DNA from: Corylus avellana
Lineage: Eukaryota > Streptophyta > Magnoliopsida > Fagales > Betulaceae
Direction of reading: 5' to 3'
NCBI RefSeq assembly: GCF_901000735.1
Contig: NC_081550.1
Location: forward strand, 950,669 to 1,014,668
Length of the DNA stretch: 64,000 nt
The position numbers were made by a program, and so were the translations under genes. The notes under the pieces were generated by a model. That model did not search any database. It was not told the origin of the DNA and saw only the letters and a program-made list of their open reading frames with translations. Shown here piece by piece: positions 25,832 to 40,500 of this stretch (position 1 is its first letter; the number at the start of each line of letters is the position of its first letter).

Positions 25832-25864
<33 letters not shown>

Positions 25865-28506
25865 ACCACACCCTTTAACAAAATGACTGCGGGAGTAAAT
25901 CCTGTAATTCTCGGAGAATTTAATATGGCGGACAACAAATCCCCGACCAGTTGCTTGATACTGTTGAGAGATAAACATTGATTTAACATCATATATACCA
26001 GGAAAAGAAATTGAACAAGAAAAGAGAGCAGCAACATACCCTTGCACCACCATGAAGAATCGTCCGGCCAAAGTAATGAGTTCTTGTGCCGAGAGAAAAT
26101 GTGAAGAAGACGGTACAAAGCTGAAACTGCATTGTGACAAAACTGACGATGGCCTGCAGCAGCAATTGGAAGAAAATTTAACCCATAGAGCAAAAGGGGA
26201 AGAAATAGACTTCCCAATGAAAAAAAAAAAAAAAAAAAAAAAAAAAGAAAGTAAAAGGTAGGAATTGGGCAAAAAATATAAATCCAACTAAAAGTAGAAA
26301 GAACACTACTTTCATTAAATTCAGAAGACAGGAAAAAAAAAAAAAAAAAAAAAAAAGGCCAATTAGGATATATCGTCCATACACTCGATCATAACTTATG
26401 GCCAATGTTGTTAACTCAAATGCTCCCAGATACTGAAAAGTGTCCATGTAAACACCCCTTCCCTCAGGCTATAATTTCTCTGTATCAAAGAATCATCTAT
26501 ATAATGTGAATTCAACACAACCCATTATTTTTAGTTCTTTGTTCATATTATTTTTTAGATTGATTTATTTTAGCCTACAATTTTTTTTTTGTACATCAAA
26601 TTTCATTCAAAGTCAAACTTAATCAAAACAAGGAAACTTTGTAAGATTGCAATCTCCATGCTTTATGACCTGCATCTATTTGAAGCGTATACACTCACCA
26701 AAAGGACAAGAGACTAAAAACCCTTCAATAAACAATGTGGCGTATATATTGACAGAAATGGAAGGAACTTATGCTTGAAGGCACTGCACTTGTTACCAAT
26801 TTACAGTTCTCCAACACCCCAAAGATTATGTTGATTATCAAGACTTTGAAGTTATGTCCTCAGACTATATGTCTGGAGCACAAATCAGAAAGGTAACCAA
26901 TAATAATGCAATTCACCGATCAATCTAATTCATTCTACCAAATTGCAATGTATTTGTTGGTCACTGCCAAGGACATACAGCTAAGAAAAACGGAACCAGA
27001 AGAAACTGATACACAATTATTTCAGCATTAAACTCAAGAAATATTGCACATATAGCTCTGTTGCATGATGGAGAAAACTCAGATTTATCTTTCATAAATA
27101 TAATAAGCAAACAGATATATATGAAGAGAATTACATATTCCTGAGTAAATTATTAAACGGATATGCAAAACATGTAGGATAAGCATTTACCCTGAAGAAA
27201 CCCTGTTCCAAGATGAAGCCCAAAACCATTGGCACAGCAGTGAAAATACCAATTTGAAAGAGGAACTGTGTATTTAAAGCAGCACTCAACGCAGTGTTCT
27301 TCGTTATCTGAGCTTGCACTTGAATGTCCTCACCAACTCCAGATAGCGCCTGAAACAGAATCATGTAACAACTCCCTAAAAGCTAATTGAGACTAATCCA
27401 TCAGACACGGAGAGAGAAACTACCAACCACCCAACTTCTTATAACATGAGACAAGGTCCAGATGGTACTTAATGCTTTAATATCATAATGTGCTATTAAT
27501 ATAAATAAAAAGAAGTAATACAATCACCGTTTAAGATTAAAAGGTGAATAATCTAAACTTGATTTATTGCAATAGGATATCAAATATTTTCTTACAAGGC
27601 ACATGACTATGAAGTATACTTTCATAAGATATTCATATATGCCAAATATGGTTCATATGCCAACAAAAAGTACCAATATGGTGACCGACTTTTCAGACAC
27701 AGAAGCAGCATAGTTTTAGAGAGAAATGAGAAATTGATTGCCAGTGGCTGAAAGCACGATAAAATTGTCACATGAAATAAATAAAATCCAACATACCAAA
27801 TATGCCTTCCCGTATAGGAAAACGTATACAGTCAGCACCGTTAACTGCACAGACAAAAAAAAAAAAAAACAGAACAAAGACTTGTTCAGACATAAATAAA
27901 AGTAGCTTCCATATGATAAAGGTATCATGGAGTTCTAAATTCAACATCTGAATGTAACTATCTTGGAGGCAAACGCCTCTGTAGCATACTGTTATATTTT
28001 TCCTTTTTTAAAACTATAGATTACAAGAGTTCTGAAGCAGTAAGAACATCAAAGCTTCATTTTATCAATAAGTATTTTTACAAACTACCAACTTGGAGTT
28101 AACTCCAGCTACAACCCCATCAACTAACTACCCTTTTTAACCTTCAGTCCACCCAACCACTAATTGCAAGAAAGATAATCCATAGTCAATATTATGCACC
28201 AAAGGCATACCATTGTACAAAAGTAGAATCCAACAGTGGTAAAGTAGAATGACATCATCCTAAAGAAATCAAGGAGCTGCCCAAGCCTGTATACATCACG
28301 ACTAAGAACTTGTTCACCATTACCACCAGCAACCTTTCCTTCAAATAAGGCGATCTGATTGAGCCCAACATCTCGTCCTTTTCCTACCTGTAAAACTGCA
28401 TTAGAAAACTCAAATCCCATTGATGCATCTATTGATGAAACGAACAAGCTTACCTGGATGTACTCATGATGAGTAATATTTCCTTGACGTAAAGTTGAAT
28501 TGAATC
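21973..28506 (-). CDS. GSL8: GSL8 segment 4: end of GT48 and C-terminal membrane block
   Basis: Exons: 28454-28506, 28211-28387, 27797-27844, 27191-27349, 26040-26153, 25872-25960, 25381-25539, 25202-25304, 23806-23925, 23121-23171, 22825-23007, 21973-22203 (stop at 21975-21973). They encode [49 protein letters not shown], then repeated hydrophobic segments ([91 protein letters not shown]), and the conserved tail [18 protein letters not shown] ending in NNPNS. These exons occur once in the window, because copy A is cut before them. Confidence 0.92.
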
Positions 28507-31500
28507 CTGCATTTTAACACCAGAACTTAATAGATCAGCAAATAAAAATAAAAAATATCAAAGCAATTTTGTAGCTGCTCAGCATATCCTTTTATATAGT
28601 AAGGATATAAGATACTGCAAGAAGTGTAGAAGTACAGCAGTCATAAGGTCCATATAGATGACAAAATCACATGCACTGGGGGAGGATAAAGCATTTATGA
28701 GATGACAACTTCGTACAGTTGTGTGATAGGGAGAGAAAGAGAGCATTAAATATGATATCCTAACACTTCTTAAGGAGAATCAGAACCCCTTCAATTATTC
28801 TAAAAGCTCCCACAAGTAACCCTAAGTCCTCTTTCCCCACTATTCTGGAAGGGTTAAAATGTCATCAACAAGTATGGAAGTAGCCAATGCTAGAACATGG
28901 AAAAAAAACAACAACAACAACAACTAAAGAGTCTTCCCACTCTTCAGAAAGAGCCAAGAAAAAAGATGAAGCTGGTGACTGCAAAAAGCAACTGAAATCT
29001 GAAATAGATGGGCTTGAGCATATGCAATGGAGGCAAACACGACCAAAAGTTTGACTATTTCCCTCATGTCAAAAAAAACAACATAAAACATATTGGGAAA
29101 GCTAGCCAGACCGAAGTGTTGAGAACAATAAATAAAAGCTCTCCAACACAACATTTGAGCAACAACCTCATCCTTGCAACAGTAAAGAAATTTTTTAGAC
29201 GCTTGGTTTCAAACATCACTGCTGTTAAATGAGTCACACACACACACACAAGGACAACACAAGCTGACAGAATGAGCACAAAACTTTCTTAGAGAATAAA
29301 AAGAGAAACCTGAATAGATATCTTCACTAATATTGATAACACGTGAAGCCTTGCTAATACCACCCCTGGTTATGTGAAAAACTCTGTCAAAAACATCTGG
29401 ATGGCCATAATGCATACGGACCCTAAAAATGAATTATGACATCAATGTCAATTAACCTCAATTTAGGATATACCAGGAAGCCAATCAAATCGCTTACATA
29501 ATTCGAATGAACTTACTTTAAAGGATTTGCCAAAACACGCTGACCCAGAGTCACAAAGCTACTTTCTTGATTGGACATAAATAAGGCTAAAGAAGAGACA
29601 CTGCATATCAATACAGATATTTAGTTGACAGTATATGAATAGAAAATATAGTCAGAGAGTGAGATTTAAAATAAATAAGGATTCAAAGGATATACCTTCC
29701 AGTGAATACATGTTCCCTGACACCAAGTATGGTGGGAAAACGAATACCATGATGACGATGGAATTCTTCAAGAAGGTTTCTCATCTTCAAGGCTTCCTCA
29801 AAATAATTATCCTAAAGTATAAATATTAAGCAACAGTACAGCTAATCAGAGCTGCAAAGAAAATTTTCAGACACAAACACTATGTAATCCAACGAGAGTG
29901 GAATAAGGCAAGATCCTATCTTTTTTATTGGAAAACCATAAATGAAACAAATAAAAGAAAGTAAAAACCAAAGATAAGTAAAATCCGGATGCTCATGGAA
30001 CATGGAATGGGTACCTAATGAGGTGTTCAACTTACTATAGGATGTGGAATGATTGATGGTAGGGTAAACATAACTTTCTATATACTTTTCATCGGGAAGA
30101 TGAAATTTGATGAGCCAGTCTTTTAAGTTAAAACATTCATAATTTTCATTCGACTACTTATCAAAAAAAATAATTTTCATTAGTCTTGGTCGTAAAGCTT
30201 GTAATATATGTAAGATAGTAGTAGACTTAAATTACTGTCTTTCAAAGTATAAACAAAGGAACAATCTAAATGTTTGATCAAAGTTGGAATGAAAGTGCGC
30301 CACTTTTGGGATCATGTGGTTCGGAACACAGTTCACTAGGAAATAATATATTCAGGAAACTATGATAGAAACTGAATGAAAATGGAACATACAGAGTCTG
30401 ACAGAAAAGTTATTATAGTAGGAATCACCCAAAAAAAAAGAACCAGAAATGGGTTCTTTACAATTTGTGTTCTTGACATTTATAGAAGTCCGAACTGATT
30501 AAGGTATCGATTTTGTGGTTATGTCCCTCCAAAATAAACAAAGTCACAGATGTGATAAATATATCACTTTGAATCTCGCTTTTACGTGGCTTTGAGGAGT
30601 ACGTGGCTTTGAGGATTAATAGTAATATAATGATCCAAAGGAATTGAAATAGAATTGAGAATTTGTGTGGGGTGTCAATGATGCAACCACCGCAATGTGC
30701 AAGATGGAGCTCCTAAAATGCCCAGCCAGTCATGAAACCTGCTTATAAGCTTTAAAGGACTTGAGAGCGTCATAATGTACAGAAAGAGATTAAAAATAAA
30801 TAAATAAAGAAAGAAAAAAAAGGGAAAGATCTTTACAAGGTGACACTAGCCTTGGTAACCCAACCAAACTTATGCTAGAGCTCTAGAGACTGGCCTACCA
30901 AGTGATTGACCTTTAGTGAGATTCAAGAGGGATGATGCATGTTATAAAATCAAACCAGGCAGTCATACATCCATTTGTCTATTAAAACCAGCATAGTTAA
31001 CAATGTTGGTCTTATTGACCGGTAATAATACTGTCTTTTCTTAGCATTTTTCAATACACATAAAACCAAACTCCAAAATGAACTTTTACCATGAGAATAC
31101 TTTCTCAACGTAATTGACTGACAGGGGAAAAACATTAAAAACCCAGATGATTGAGTTACTGGGCTAAAAAAAATGGATCACCTGATTCATATCAATTGTC
31201 TGAACTGCATTTCCACGAGTGAATATGATTGCATGGTTTTGGTTCTCAGGTTTTCCTTCACCAAGCTTTGGATTTCCAGGCAATTTTATGGAGTATATTT
31301 CCTGCAAAATCAGAACGATATAAGTAAAAGAAAAATTCAACAATAAAGTACACTAACATCCATGAGAGCACAAACAGAGAGGTTATTTTAAAGCTTTAAA
31401 ATTATTCAAATAAAAGTCCCCATAATTTATAAGTACTTTAACAAGAAGTTCAACAAAAAATTTCATCTTTGAAATAAACTTCGGTATACATAGTTGGATG

Positions 31501-34500
31501 GAAAATCTAAAGGTTACATGAAAACCTCAAGAGAAGATACTCCCCCAGAACTCAAGTTATCAAAAAAGTTTCCCAAGACAAAAATATGTGCCTGACTGTC
31601 CTGCATAATCTACAAGCATAGTTAACTGCTCCCAAGAGCAAGCTACCTTGACCATCTTCCGAAGTTATAAATAACCTACTGATCAAACGCTGTAGAGGCG
31701 GACAGCTCTACATTCAGTAACGCCACAGTGACCTCCGAAGTGATCTTCTTCTAGTTGCGGGGCAAAATCCGGCAGCCAATTGCTGGCTCTGAATAATTAG
31801 CCCAGTACAAGTACAGATAACTGCTCCCAGATACTACAAGTTTACAGTAAATTTAAAAATACTGTTGTTGCAATTCTGCTAAATGGAATGTAATGCCGTA
31901 GGGATTCATATGTAAACATAGTATCTATTTAGATACACTCAAATAACCCCTTCTTGTAAAAGAATATATGCTGACCTCCCCACATTCTTGTGGAAGTTGA
32001 CGTTGTCCCCAATTTTAAGCGGACAAAATGGACTATATCTAGGGCTGGCAATTTTGACAAGACCCGATAACCCGACACGAACACGACACGAAATTAGCGA
32101 GTTTGGGTTCACATTAAACGGGTTTGTGTCATAAACGGGTCGACCCGTTAATGAGTGTCTGGCGGGTCAAAAAAGTGAAAAACGCATAGTCTAAGTCAAT
32201 CGAGATCCAAACTTCCAGGCACCTCCAGAGTCCAAACCCTCTTGCGAGAGTGAAGAGTCCAGACTTCCAGAGTCCAATCCCCAATCGGCCTCACTCCTGA
32301 GTCCTCACGCAGCCCGCCCACGCCACCGCCGCTCCTCTTTCTTTCTCCAACCTTTTTCCATTTTTCCTTTCTCCATTGCTGCTCTGTCTCTCTCGCTGCC
32401 CCCTTTTCTTTCTCCCACTCACCGCTCTCCGCTCACTGCCACTCTCCTCCTCTCTCTGCTGTGCCGCTGACGTTGCACTGCCGCTCTCTCTCTTCCATCG
32501 ATGTTGCGGACGTTGACACCCGTTTATGACCCGCCGACGTCGCACTGCACACTGTGTTCTCGGGTGAAGTTTGCTGTTTGGGTTTTTTTTTTTTTTAGCA
32601 GAAGCTATTTGGGTTATTATCCTGTGAAACCAAGCTTATTTTGCATGTTGAAATAATATGAGGTGGCAGCATTTGAGTGGAAGGCAGAAAACTCATCACA
32701 TTATCACTCCAAGCTCCAGCAAAGCAAAGCAACGGAGCTTTTGAAACAGGTCTCACGGTCGGGTGACCCACGAAAATACCCCGTGTCGTGTCATGTCGGA
32801 GGGTCCGACCTGTTTATTAAACGGTCATGTTTGGGTATTGTGTAAATGGGTCGCGGGCACCCGCAGGTCATAAACGGGTCGACCCGCGGACCCGTTTTGC
32901 CAGCCCTAACTATATCAGTGTTATACATAATGCTTTTGTTCTAAGGGAAAGCTAAAAACCGAGGGGTGGATTCAGTTAAGCTCTGAATATGACTAGGGCA
33001 GTGATGATGGTCAATGAATGGTAATATTCACAATGGTGTTAATGCGGGGTCTAATTATTGGTTTATACCACCATGCTGCTCTTGCTTTCCTCTCTCTTTT
33101 CTTGTTATTCCTATTTTTCAAACCTTTCATGTCTAACTTCAGGCAGAACAATAACAACGCATTTCCAATGATGGTAAGGAAGAGAAAGTTATCAAGTAGA
33201 TTCCTTTTTCATAAGTTATCAAGGAAGAAACGAGACCACTGTCTCTCCTTTTTCTAATAACTTATCATTCATCCAATAAAAAAATAAATAAAAAGGAAGA
33301 AGAAGAAGGAAGAAACAAAGAAACAAGACCACTATCATCGATCTTTGCAGGCCAAGCCAACCAGTAGCAATACTGGAATTATCATAACAGGTAATTGAGA
33401 ATTTAGAGATTGGGGATGTGAGGAAGAATACATGCCAAATCAAATGGGAACATCATTTGAAAAGGAATGTGTTATCTCAGTAGGATGCACTTTACTCATG
33501 TTCTTGTCTCATCTCTAATCAAGTCAATAATTGAAGTATTATTGTATCATAAACAAATAAAAGAAGCCAGAAATGAAACAATAACCTTTGCTCATCTACT
33601 TTTCTCAAACAACAAACAAAATCAAACAATCCATACACTTGGATGTAAAATAGATGCTGTCTTTCAAAATATAGATGGGTCATTAAGATCATCAATCAAC
33701 ATGGGACAACCCTTGTTTGCAGCAACAAAAGACTTCTTTAAAATATGAAATGGTTAGCTAGTGCCAGCATCGAAGGACAAAAGAACAAGTAACTGAACCT
33801 TATCTTTCCCGTTGATATCAGCTTTCACAAGCTTTGAGTAGAATTCCTTGTGCGATATACCATCCTTTAAATTTTCAACTTCATCAATAAAAGCAACTCG
33901 AAGAGCTTCATTTCTGACATCAAAATAAAAAAGAGAAAATTAGATATCTAAAGAGTAATTATTTAAAGCATCTCCAACAAACAAAATTATTATAATCGAA
34001 TTTTTGAAAATAAACATCTCAAAAACAAATCCAAGTGAACCCATATTTCTTTTCTTTGCATTAGAAAAAAGTCACCTCTGCATAAGCAATGCAATATCAG
34101 CAGCCTCAGGTTTTTGTTCCTCTTTCTGTTTTCCATATATTCGACATGTAACCACATATGTAAACTTAAGATCTGCCTGAGCCCGCGCTTCAGGAGATAG
34201 TTCGAAACCTCGAGTGTCAGTTGCATCATTACTAGAAACTGCAGCCTCCAAATCTGACATTGACAATACATGAGGTAACTGACCATGCAGGAAAAAACAA
34301 AAAACAAGACATACTTGGTTATGCTAACCTTCTGAAGTTATCCTCTCTAAATAAGTCTGAAGCATAAGAGCTTTTCTATAGTACATCATCCCACGAACTG
34401 CAAAACTCATACAATTTAGCATTTTACTAGAAAAGCTATGATCATATTGAGACAACCACAGATGCACGTATTGGGTTAAGACATATAAACAAAAACCAAA

Positions 34501-37500
34501 TGAACTCATTTTGTTATGGAGACCAAGAAATGTCCCTACATTATCAAACCAACACCTACAAACTACTAACATTTTCAAGCTGCCTAGAGCATTGAAATGC
34601 TTGCCCCAATTGTTTACAGTGATACAATAATATGAATGAACACACTCTTGTATGTCTATATGACGAAGAAAGAAAAAAAAACATATGGAAAGGAGACAAT
34701 TCTCAAGATTAAAACCAAAAGAATATTGCAGAGAGAAAAAAAATCTACCAGTTCTAGCCAATGTTTGTCCCCTGTACGAGACCCAAAACCGAAGTTCAAG
34801 GGTATCATTAGGATTCCTCAGAAGTTCAGAGTCAGGTGTATTCTCATCACGACCAATTCGGGCAAGAAAGTTCTTCCACTCATCTGTGGTGCAATAATAT
34901 TACTATTAATAGGATAAGCAAGAAGTTCAAGACTCCTATTGCTACTAAAATAAAATTCAATCGCCATAAAGAATTAGTGGAATATTCAGCACAGCACATC
35001 AAGTTATAGTCCACAGGGAAAAAAACACAGGATCAATATTTAGCAGACAGAAATATATTGTAGGTACTAGTTGAGCCAAGTATTTAATTAGCAAAAATAT
35101 ATCAGTACCACTCAAATTTCTAATAGCTAACTATACAACAATAATCATTACTCAAGGTAATAGTTATTCTTCATTTTGGCTGGTCCCAAATATTGTAGGT
35201 AATTTTGGAAGAAGCAGACTTATCCCCATGACTTCACAGGATACAACATGGAAGAACAGATCAACAGTGGAACAAGTACATATTAGCAACGTATGAAGCT
35301 GATAAAGATAAGGGAAAGGACCAGCTTTGCAATTTGTCTTGCCAAGTAATTTTCAGTACTTCAATTTCCCCATACTCGCAGACTATACCACCCGGGCATA
35401 CTAGGTGCCAAATACAGGGCTTTTCAACATAATACAAATGGCATATGTAAATGGACATTCCATACTAAAAAATTAATAACAAGATATATGGCCAGCAAAT
35501 TAGAGTATGTTTTTCTGGTTATTTTTTGATTGCTTGTTTCTTTCAAGCTGAGCTTATATGATATATATGCTCCAGCTTGAGGGAGAGTGGTAGAAGATTT
35601 ATTTGGGTTTAAGGGATATTTTTGTCATTGTCATATTTCCCTAAACCTGATAATAAAATCTGTGTGGTGGGCTACATAACAAGTTGAACAACAACACAAC
35701 AGTAACGTGCCTCCACCTTTTCTATCTAAACTGTTTATACAAACTACAATGGTAATGCCAGATATGTTCAAAGAGAGTTCATAAATAGAAAACGTCACAT
35801 CCACACAAAGCAAACATAAAAATCCAGTACTCTCCAGCACGTGCATAATGGTATGATTTGATGTCTCATATTAACTCCAGAGACATAGTATGAATAATTA
35901 GAACATGGTAAAAACAATAATTAAGTATTCTTTTACTGGCCTGACAAATAATTTAAGACAGTTCCCAAACTTGATACAAACTAGGATCCCAAAAGAAGAA
36001 AGAAAACATTTGCTAGAGAGGCTAATGTTTACAAGAAGGAACTTTTTCTCCCTATTTATATTTTATTTTTCCTTGAAAAGTACAAGAACAAGAACTTTGT
36101 ATTTAAGGAGCAATAAAAGAACAAGAACCTTTTATTTTTATGTCTCATTATGAATAGCTGAGCAATCAAATAAAGCAGAAATACTAAGCACAAGCAGGGA
36201 GTACCTGGATATATTTTCTGAAGGTAAAACAAAATTGATATCCCATCCTCATTTTTCTCTTGGAGTTCAGCCTTACTATAAAGTACTGTCTCAGAATAAT
36301 ATGGAGTGAACACACTGCATTTTCATATAGAAAAATATGAGGATGCTAGATTTATCAAGCAAAAGTATTGATACCTCCAAAAGCGGAAGAGATGCATGAA
36401 AGAAAAGGTATGACCTGAATGATAGCATCTCACGCACTGGTTTGGCTACCGGCATTTCCATGAAAAGGGAATTAGTGAAGAACTCCAGCCTACGCCGGGC
36501 CTCAAGATTTCTGGGAACATTTGAGGCTGAATCTTTGATGGTCAACAACGAAAACAATCTTTTGACTTGAGCTTTCTGCATATCTTCCGAAATTAGTCAA
36601 TCTCATCAAGAAAGTAAAAACAGATGTTTCTTTATAAAAAGATAATTGAAAACAAGTCCTCCCAAACATACCAGCTCAGCATCTTTGGGCCATTTCAGCT
36701 TTGCAAAAAGACGACCCTCAGTCCTTGCTTTTGACAATGCATTCCAGGTTTCGTAGTAATCCCTAAAATATGCATTCAACACAGCATCAAAATTATACAT
36801 TCAAGGAAAACAGAAAATAAATCTATCTGATGCAGGAGCATACACTAAATGCTCGCATAAACAGACCTTATGTTAGTAGAAAGAAAATCATATCGCACAA
36901 CATCGTAGAGATCTTGAACAGCCTGAACAGCACCTTTTTCATACTCTGGAGTTTCCACCTCTTTCTGTACAGTGTAAAAAACAAGATTGAATAAGTAGTA
37001 TCAAAGCTACTCCCCAGTAATATGTTGGAACAGGAAAAGAAAAAAACAAAAAAGAATTTTATTAGAGAAATTACTACACTTAATGATTATATTGATCGGC
37101 CCCTCCAACCCCTGAAACATAACAACTACCTCACATCCAAAAAGAGTGAGCTTGATTCTGCGCAGGATCTTAAAGAACATTTTAACTCTCCCATCAGAAC
37201 CCCAAAATCATTTCAACCAAATCATCCTAAGAGAGTAGCAGAAAAAAGACTCCACTAGACAAATTCTAACTAGGGCTATAAATGAACAAAGCCACTCGCG
37301 AAAAGATTAAGGCTCGGCTCAGGATCAATTCATTTATTAAACGAAAAGAACTTGACCAAAAATTTAGACTCGTTTATTAAAAGAGCTGAACTCATATAAA
37401 CTCAACTTAACTCGTAAGGGCTTTTGGCTGGTTACTCACCTTTTCATCCGGTTCTATATCTTCTTCGCCAGTTAAGAATGTTTTGAGACCAATCCAGCAT

Positions 37501-40500
37501 CTTTCAAAACTGATTCAGTAGGTTTTTGTCCAGTTCAGTATGTTTGTTGACCGGTTTAGTGGTTTTCTCTCCAGTACAAAGCATAATTTGATCAGTTGTG
37601 GTTTTCTTTTGGGTCATAGCATGTTCCAGCTGGTTCTGTGAGGTTCTAGCATGGTTCATGTTGGTTCCATTTAGTCCAGTACAATTTTAGCCGGTTCTTG
37701 CTCCTTGACTAGTTCAGATGGCTTTTTTAGCCTGTTCAGTTGTTTTTCGGCCTATTCAAGTGGTTTCTTAATCGGTTCAGGTGGTTTATCGCTCGATTCA
37801 GCTACATGGAGCAACAAGTGTTGGTGACTTGTGGATCAAAACTCAGCTTGGGAGATGCAGGATCCGCATCCATAACTAACTTGAATGCGGGCTTCACCAC
37901 AGAACGCTACACAGAACACGACCCCACAACCAAATCCACAATCTCCAAATCTGAGCCCTTCAACGCCAAGGAGGTCTGAACACCTTGCTTTGCCAAAATA
38001 GGAATGTTGATATCCAGCGAAGCCTACACATACCCACCAGCTGGATAAAAAAACTCAAGACCAACTTCAAAACCCAAAGCGAAAACCGGATCCGAGTGAT
38101 TCTGAACCCTCCAGGAGATGGGTTTGCGCGGGTGGACCACACCTATGCCAGACCCAATCATCCCACCTAAGTTTCGTTTCTTGCTAGGCTTAGGGGCCAC
38201 TGCTCACCACAACGAAAGCCACCGGCCAGAAAACTACCGAGTGACACCACCAAAAAAAAAAAAAAACAGAAAACCAAATTACACCTCCAAAGAACAAACA
38301 AAATCAATTGTTTNNNNNNNNNNNNNNNNNNNNNNNNNNNNNNNNNNNNNNNNNNNNNNNNNNNNNNNNNNNNNNNNNNNNNNNNNNNNNNNNNNNNNNN
38401 NNNNNNNNNNNNNTTATGTAAATAAAAACCAATAGAAATAAAAGCTATCAAAGTGAAAACAAATACAATTTTTTATTTTTTTTGCTCACAAAAAATAAAA
38501 AATAAATAAATAAATAAAAGACTACTTGATTACTCACAAGTTAGTAATATAATCTTCTTCCCTTAAATTCTTTATGATCTCATTCCAAAATGGAGCAAAT
38601 CGAGCAGCATCAACCTTGTTCTTCTCCACATCCTTCAGAGACAAAACATTATTACTTTACTAGAAATTATATTCTGGAATGTGATCTAAAGAAATAAGTC
38701 AAGTAGACTATGCTTTCAGAAAAAATTTCAGTCACTTGGAGGACAGATTCTAGACCTCAACCTTGAGTTCCACATAAAGGAATCAGACTTCCAAAGACAA
38801 ACAGCATAATACTTTCATCAACATCATAAGAAAAAAAAAATGACAATATAGAAACGTAAAAACAATTTTGCATACTTTTCGGCAACCAAAAAATAAAATA
38901 CAGAATATCAATTTGAAGCCACAAATTACTTAAAACCCTGAACCCTTGGCAAATATTACATAGATTTTAATTATTTTTTGACAATTAACTTATGAAAAAT
39001 GGCCTTCCTGATAAGTCTAATTATTCTTTTGCAGTCTGAACAAAGAAAAGATGACTACTCTATAAAATATATTTATGCAGCTTTCACCATAAAGATTTCA
39101 ATGAAAGAAGCTTTTCTCTTTTTGTCTTTGATTGATGACTCACCTGACTGTAAGAAGAACGACGAGTCCTGCAAAAGACATATTGCATTCAGATGCAAAA
39201 CAAAACAAAGCAACAGAAACACACAAACACATATTTGTCCACAAACAACTGAATCATAATATCAATGATTATTGAGGGCAAAAGAACAAATAATGGGTTA
39301 AAACTCAACCTGTTAGGAAGGGGAACATGAAGAGTGTCCACAAAAGCTCCAGGAAACTGCTCAAAAAGTGTGTGAAGGGCTTCCAACGACCTAATCTGAA
39401 GATCATGACACAAAAAAAATGACATTTAAAGCACTACTCAATTGGGGTGCAACTCATGGTAAAAGACAGATTTTTTTTTTTTTTTCCGGAAGTGGGGTAG
39501 ACACAGAGTTAACATTGGCGGTGGATGAAGGAATCAAACTGACACTCTTTTTGTACATACACCCTCAAACTACCATTATTTGGAAGAGTAAAGATCCTCC
39601 GAGAGTGGCTTTTTTCGTATGGACGGCAGTGATGGGAAAAATATTAACGTTGGACAATTTACGTAAGAAGAACATTATAGTGATGAAGTGGTGTTTTATG
39701 TTCAAGAAGAGTGGTGAATCTATTGATCATTTATTATTGCATTGTGAAGTTGCTTTAGAGGTATAGAACATGGTTCTTCAACTATTTGGTGTTACGTGGG
39801 TGATGCTGGGTAGGATGAAGGAATGCTTGGGAAGTTGGAGAGGGCAAAGGGGTAAGCGCTCAGTTCTACAAATCTGGAGAATGGCTCCTTTGTGTGTAAT
39901 GTGGTGCTTATGGAGAGAAAGGAATGCACGGAATTTTGAGGANNNNNNNNNNNNNNNNNNNNNNNNNNNNNNNNNNNNNNNNNNNNNNNNNNNNNNNNNN
40001 NNNNNNNNNNNNNNNNNNNNNNNNNNNNNNNNNNNNNNNNNNCCTCCAAAAGCGGAAGAGATGCATGAAAGAAAAGGTATGACCTGAATGATAACATCTC
40101 ACGTACTGGCTTGGCTACCGGCATCTCCATGAAAAGGGAATTAGTGAAGAACTCCAGCCTACGCTGGGCCTCAAGATTTCTGGGAACATTTGAGGCTGAA
40201 TCTTTGATAGTCAACAACGAAAACAATCTTTTGACTTGAGCTTTCTGCATATCTTCCGAAATTAGTCAATCTCATCAAGAAAGTAAAAACAGATGTTTCT
40301 TTATAAAAGATAATTGAAAACAAGTCCTCCCAAACATACCAGCTCAGCATCTTTGGGCCATTTCAGCTTTGCAAAAAGACGACCCTCAATCCTTGCTTTT
40401 GACAATGCATTCCAGGTTTCGTAGGAATCCCTAAAATATGCATTCAACACAGCATCAAAATTATACATTCAAGGAAAAAGGAAAATAAATCTATCTGATG

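Larger units (their letters stand above)
28874..38313 (-). repeat. Copy B of the internal part of GSL8
   Basis: The block is collinear with 2969-11515 (copy A) but with scattered substitutions, small indels in A/T runs and one 869-bp hAT insertion (32040-32908). It is continuous with the unique 3' exons on contig 3, so it is the copy physically linked to the gene's end. It is interrupted by the gap at 38314 inside the LTR-element-like intron and resumes on the contig 38414-39942. Confidence 0.9.

Noticed and set aside
32291..32545. 84-codon minus-strand open frame in the hAT element
   Set aside because: Arg/Glu/Gly-rich low-complexity translation from a C/T-rich tract, with no similarity to a transposase.
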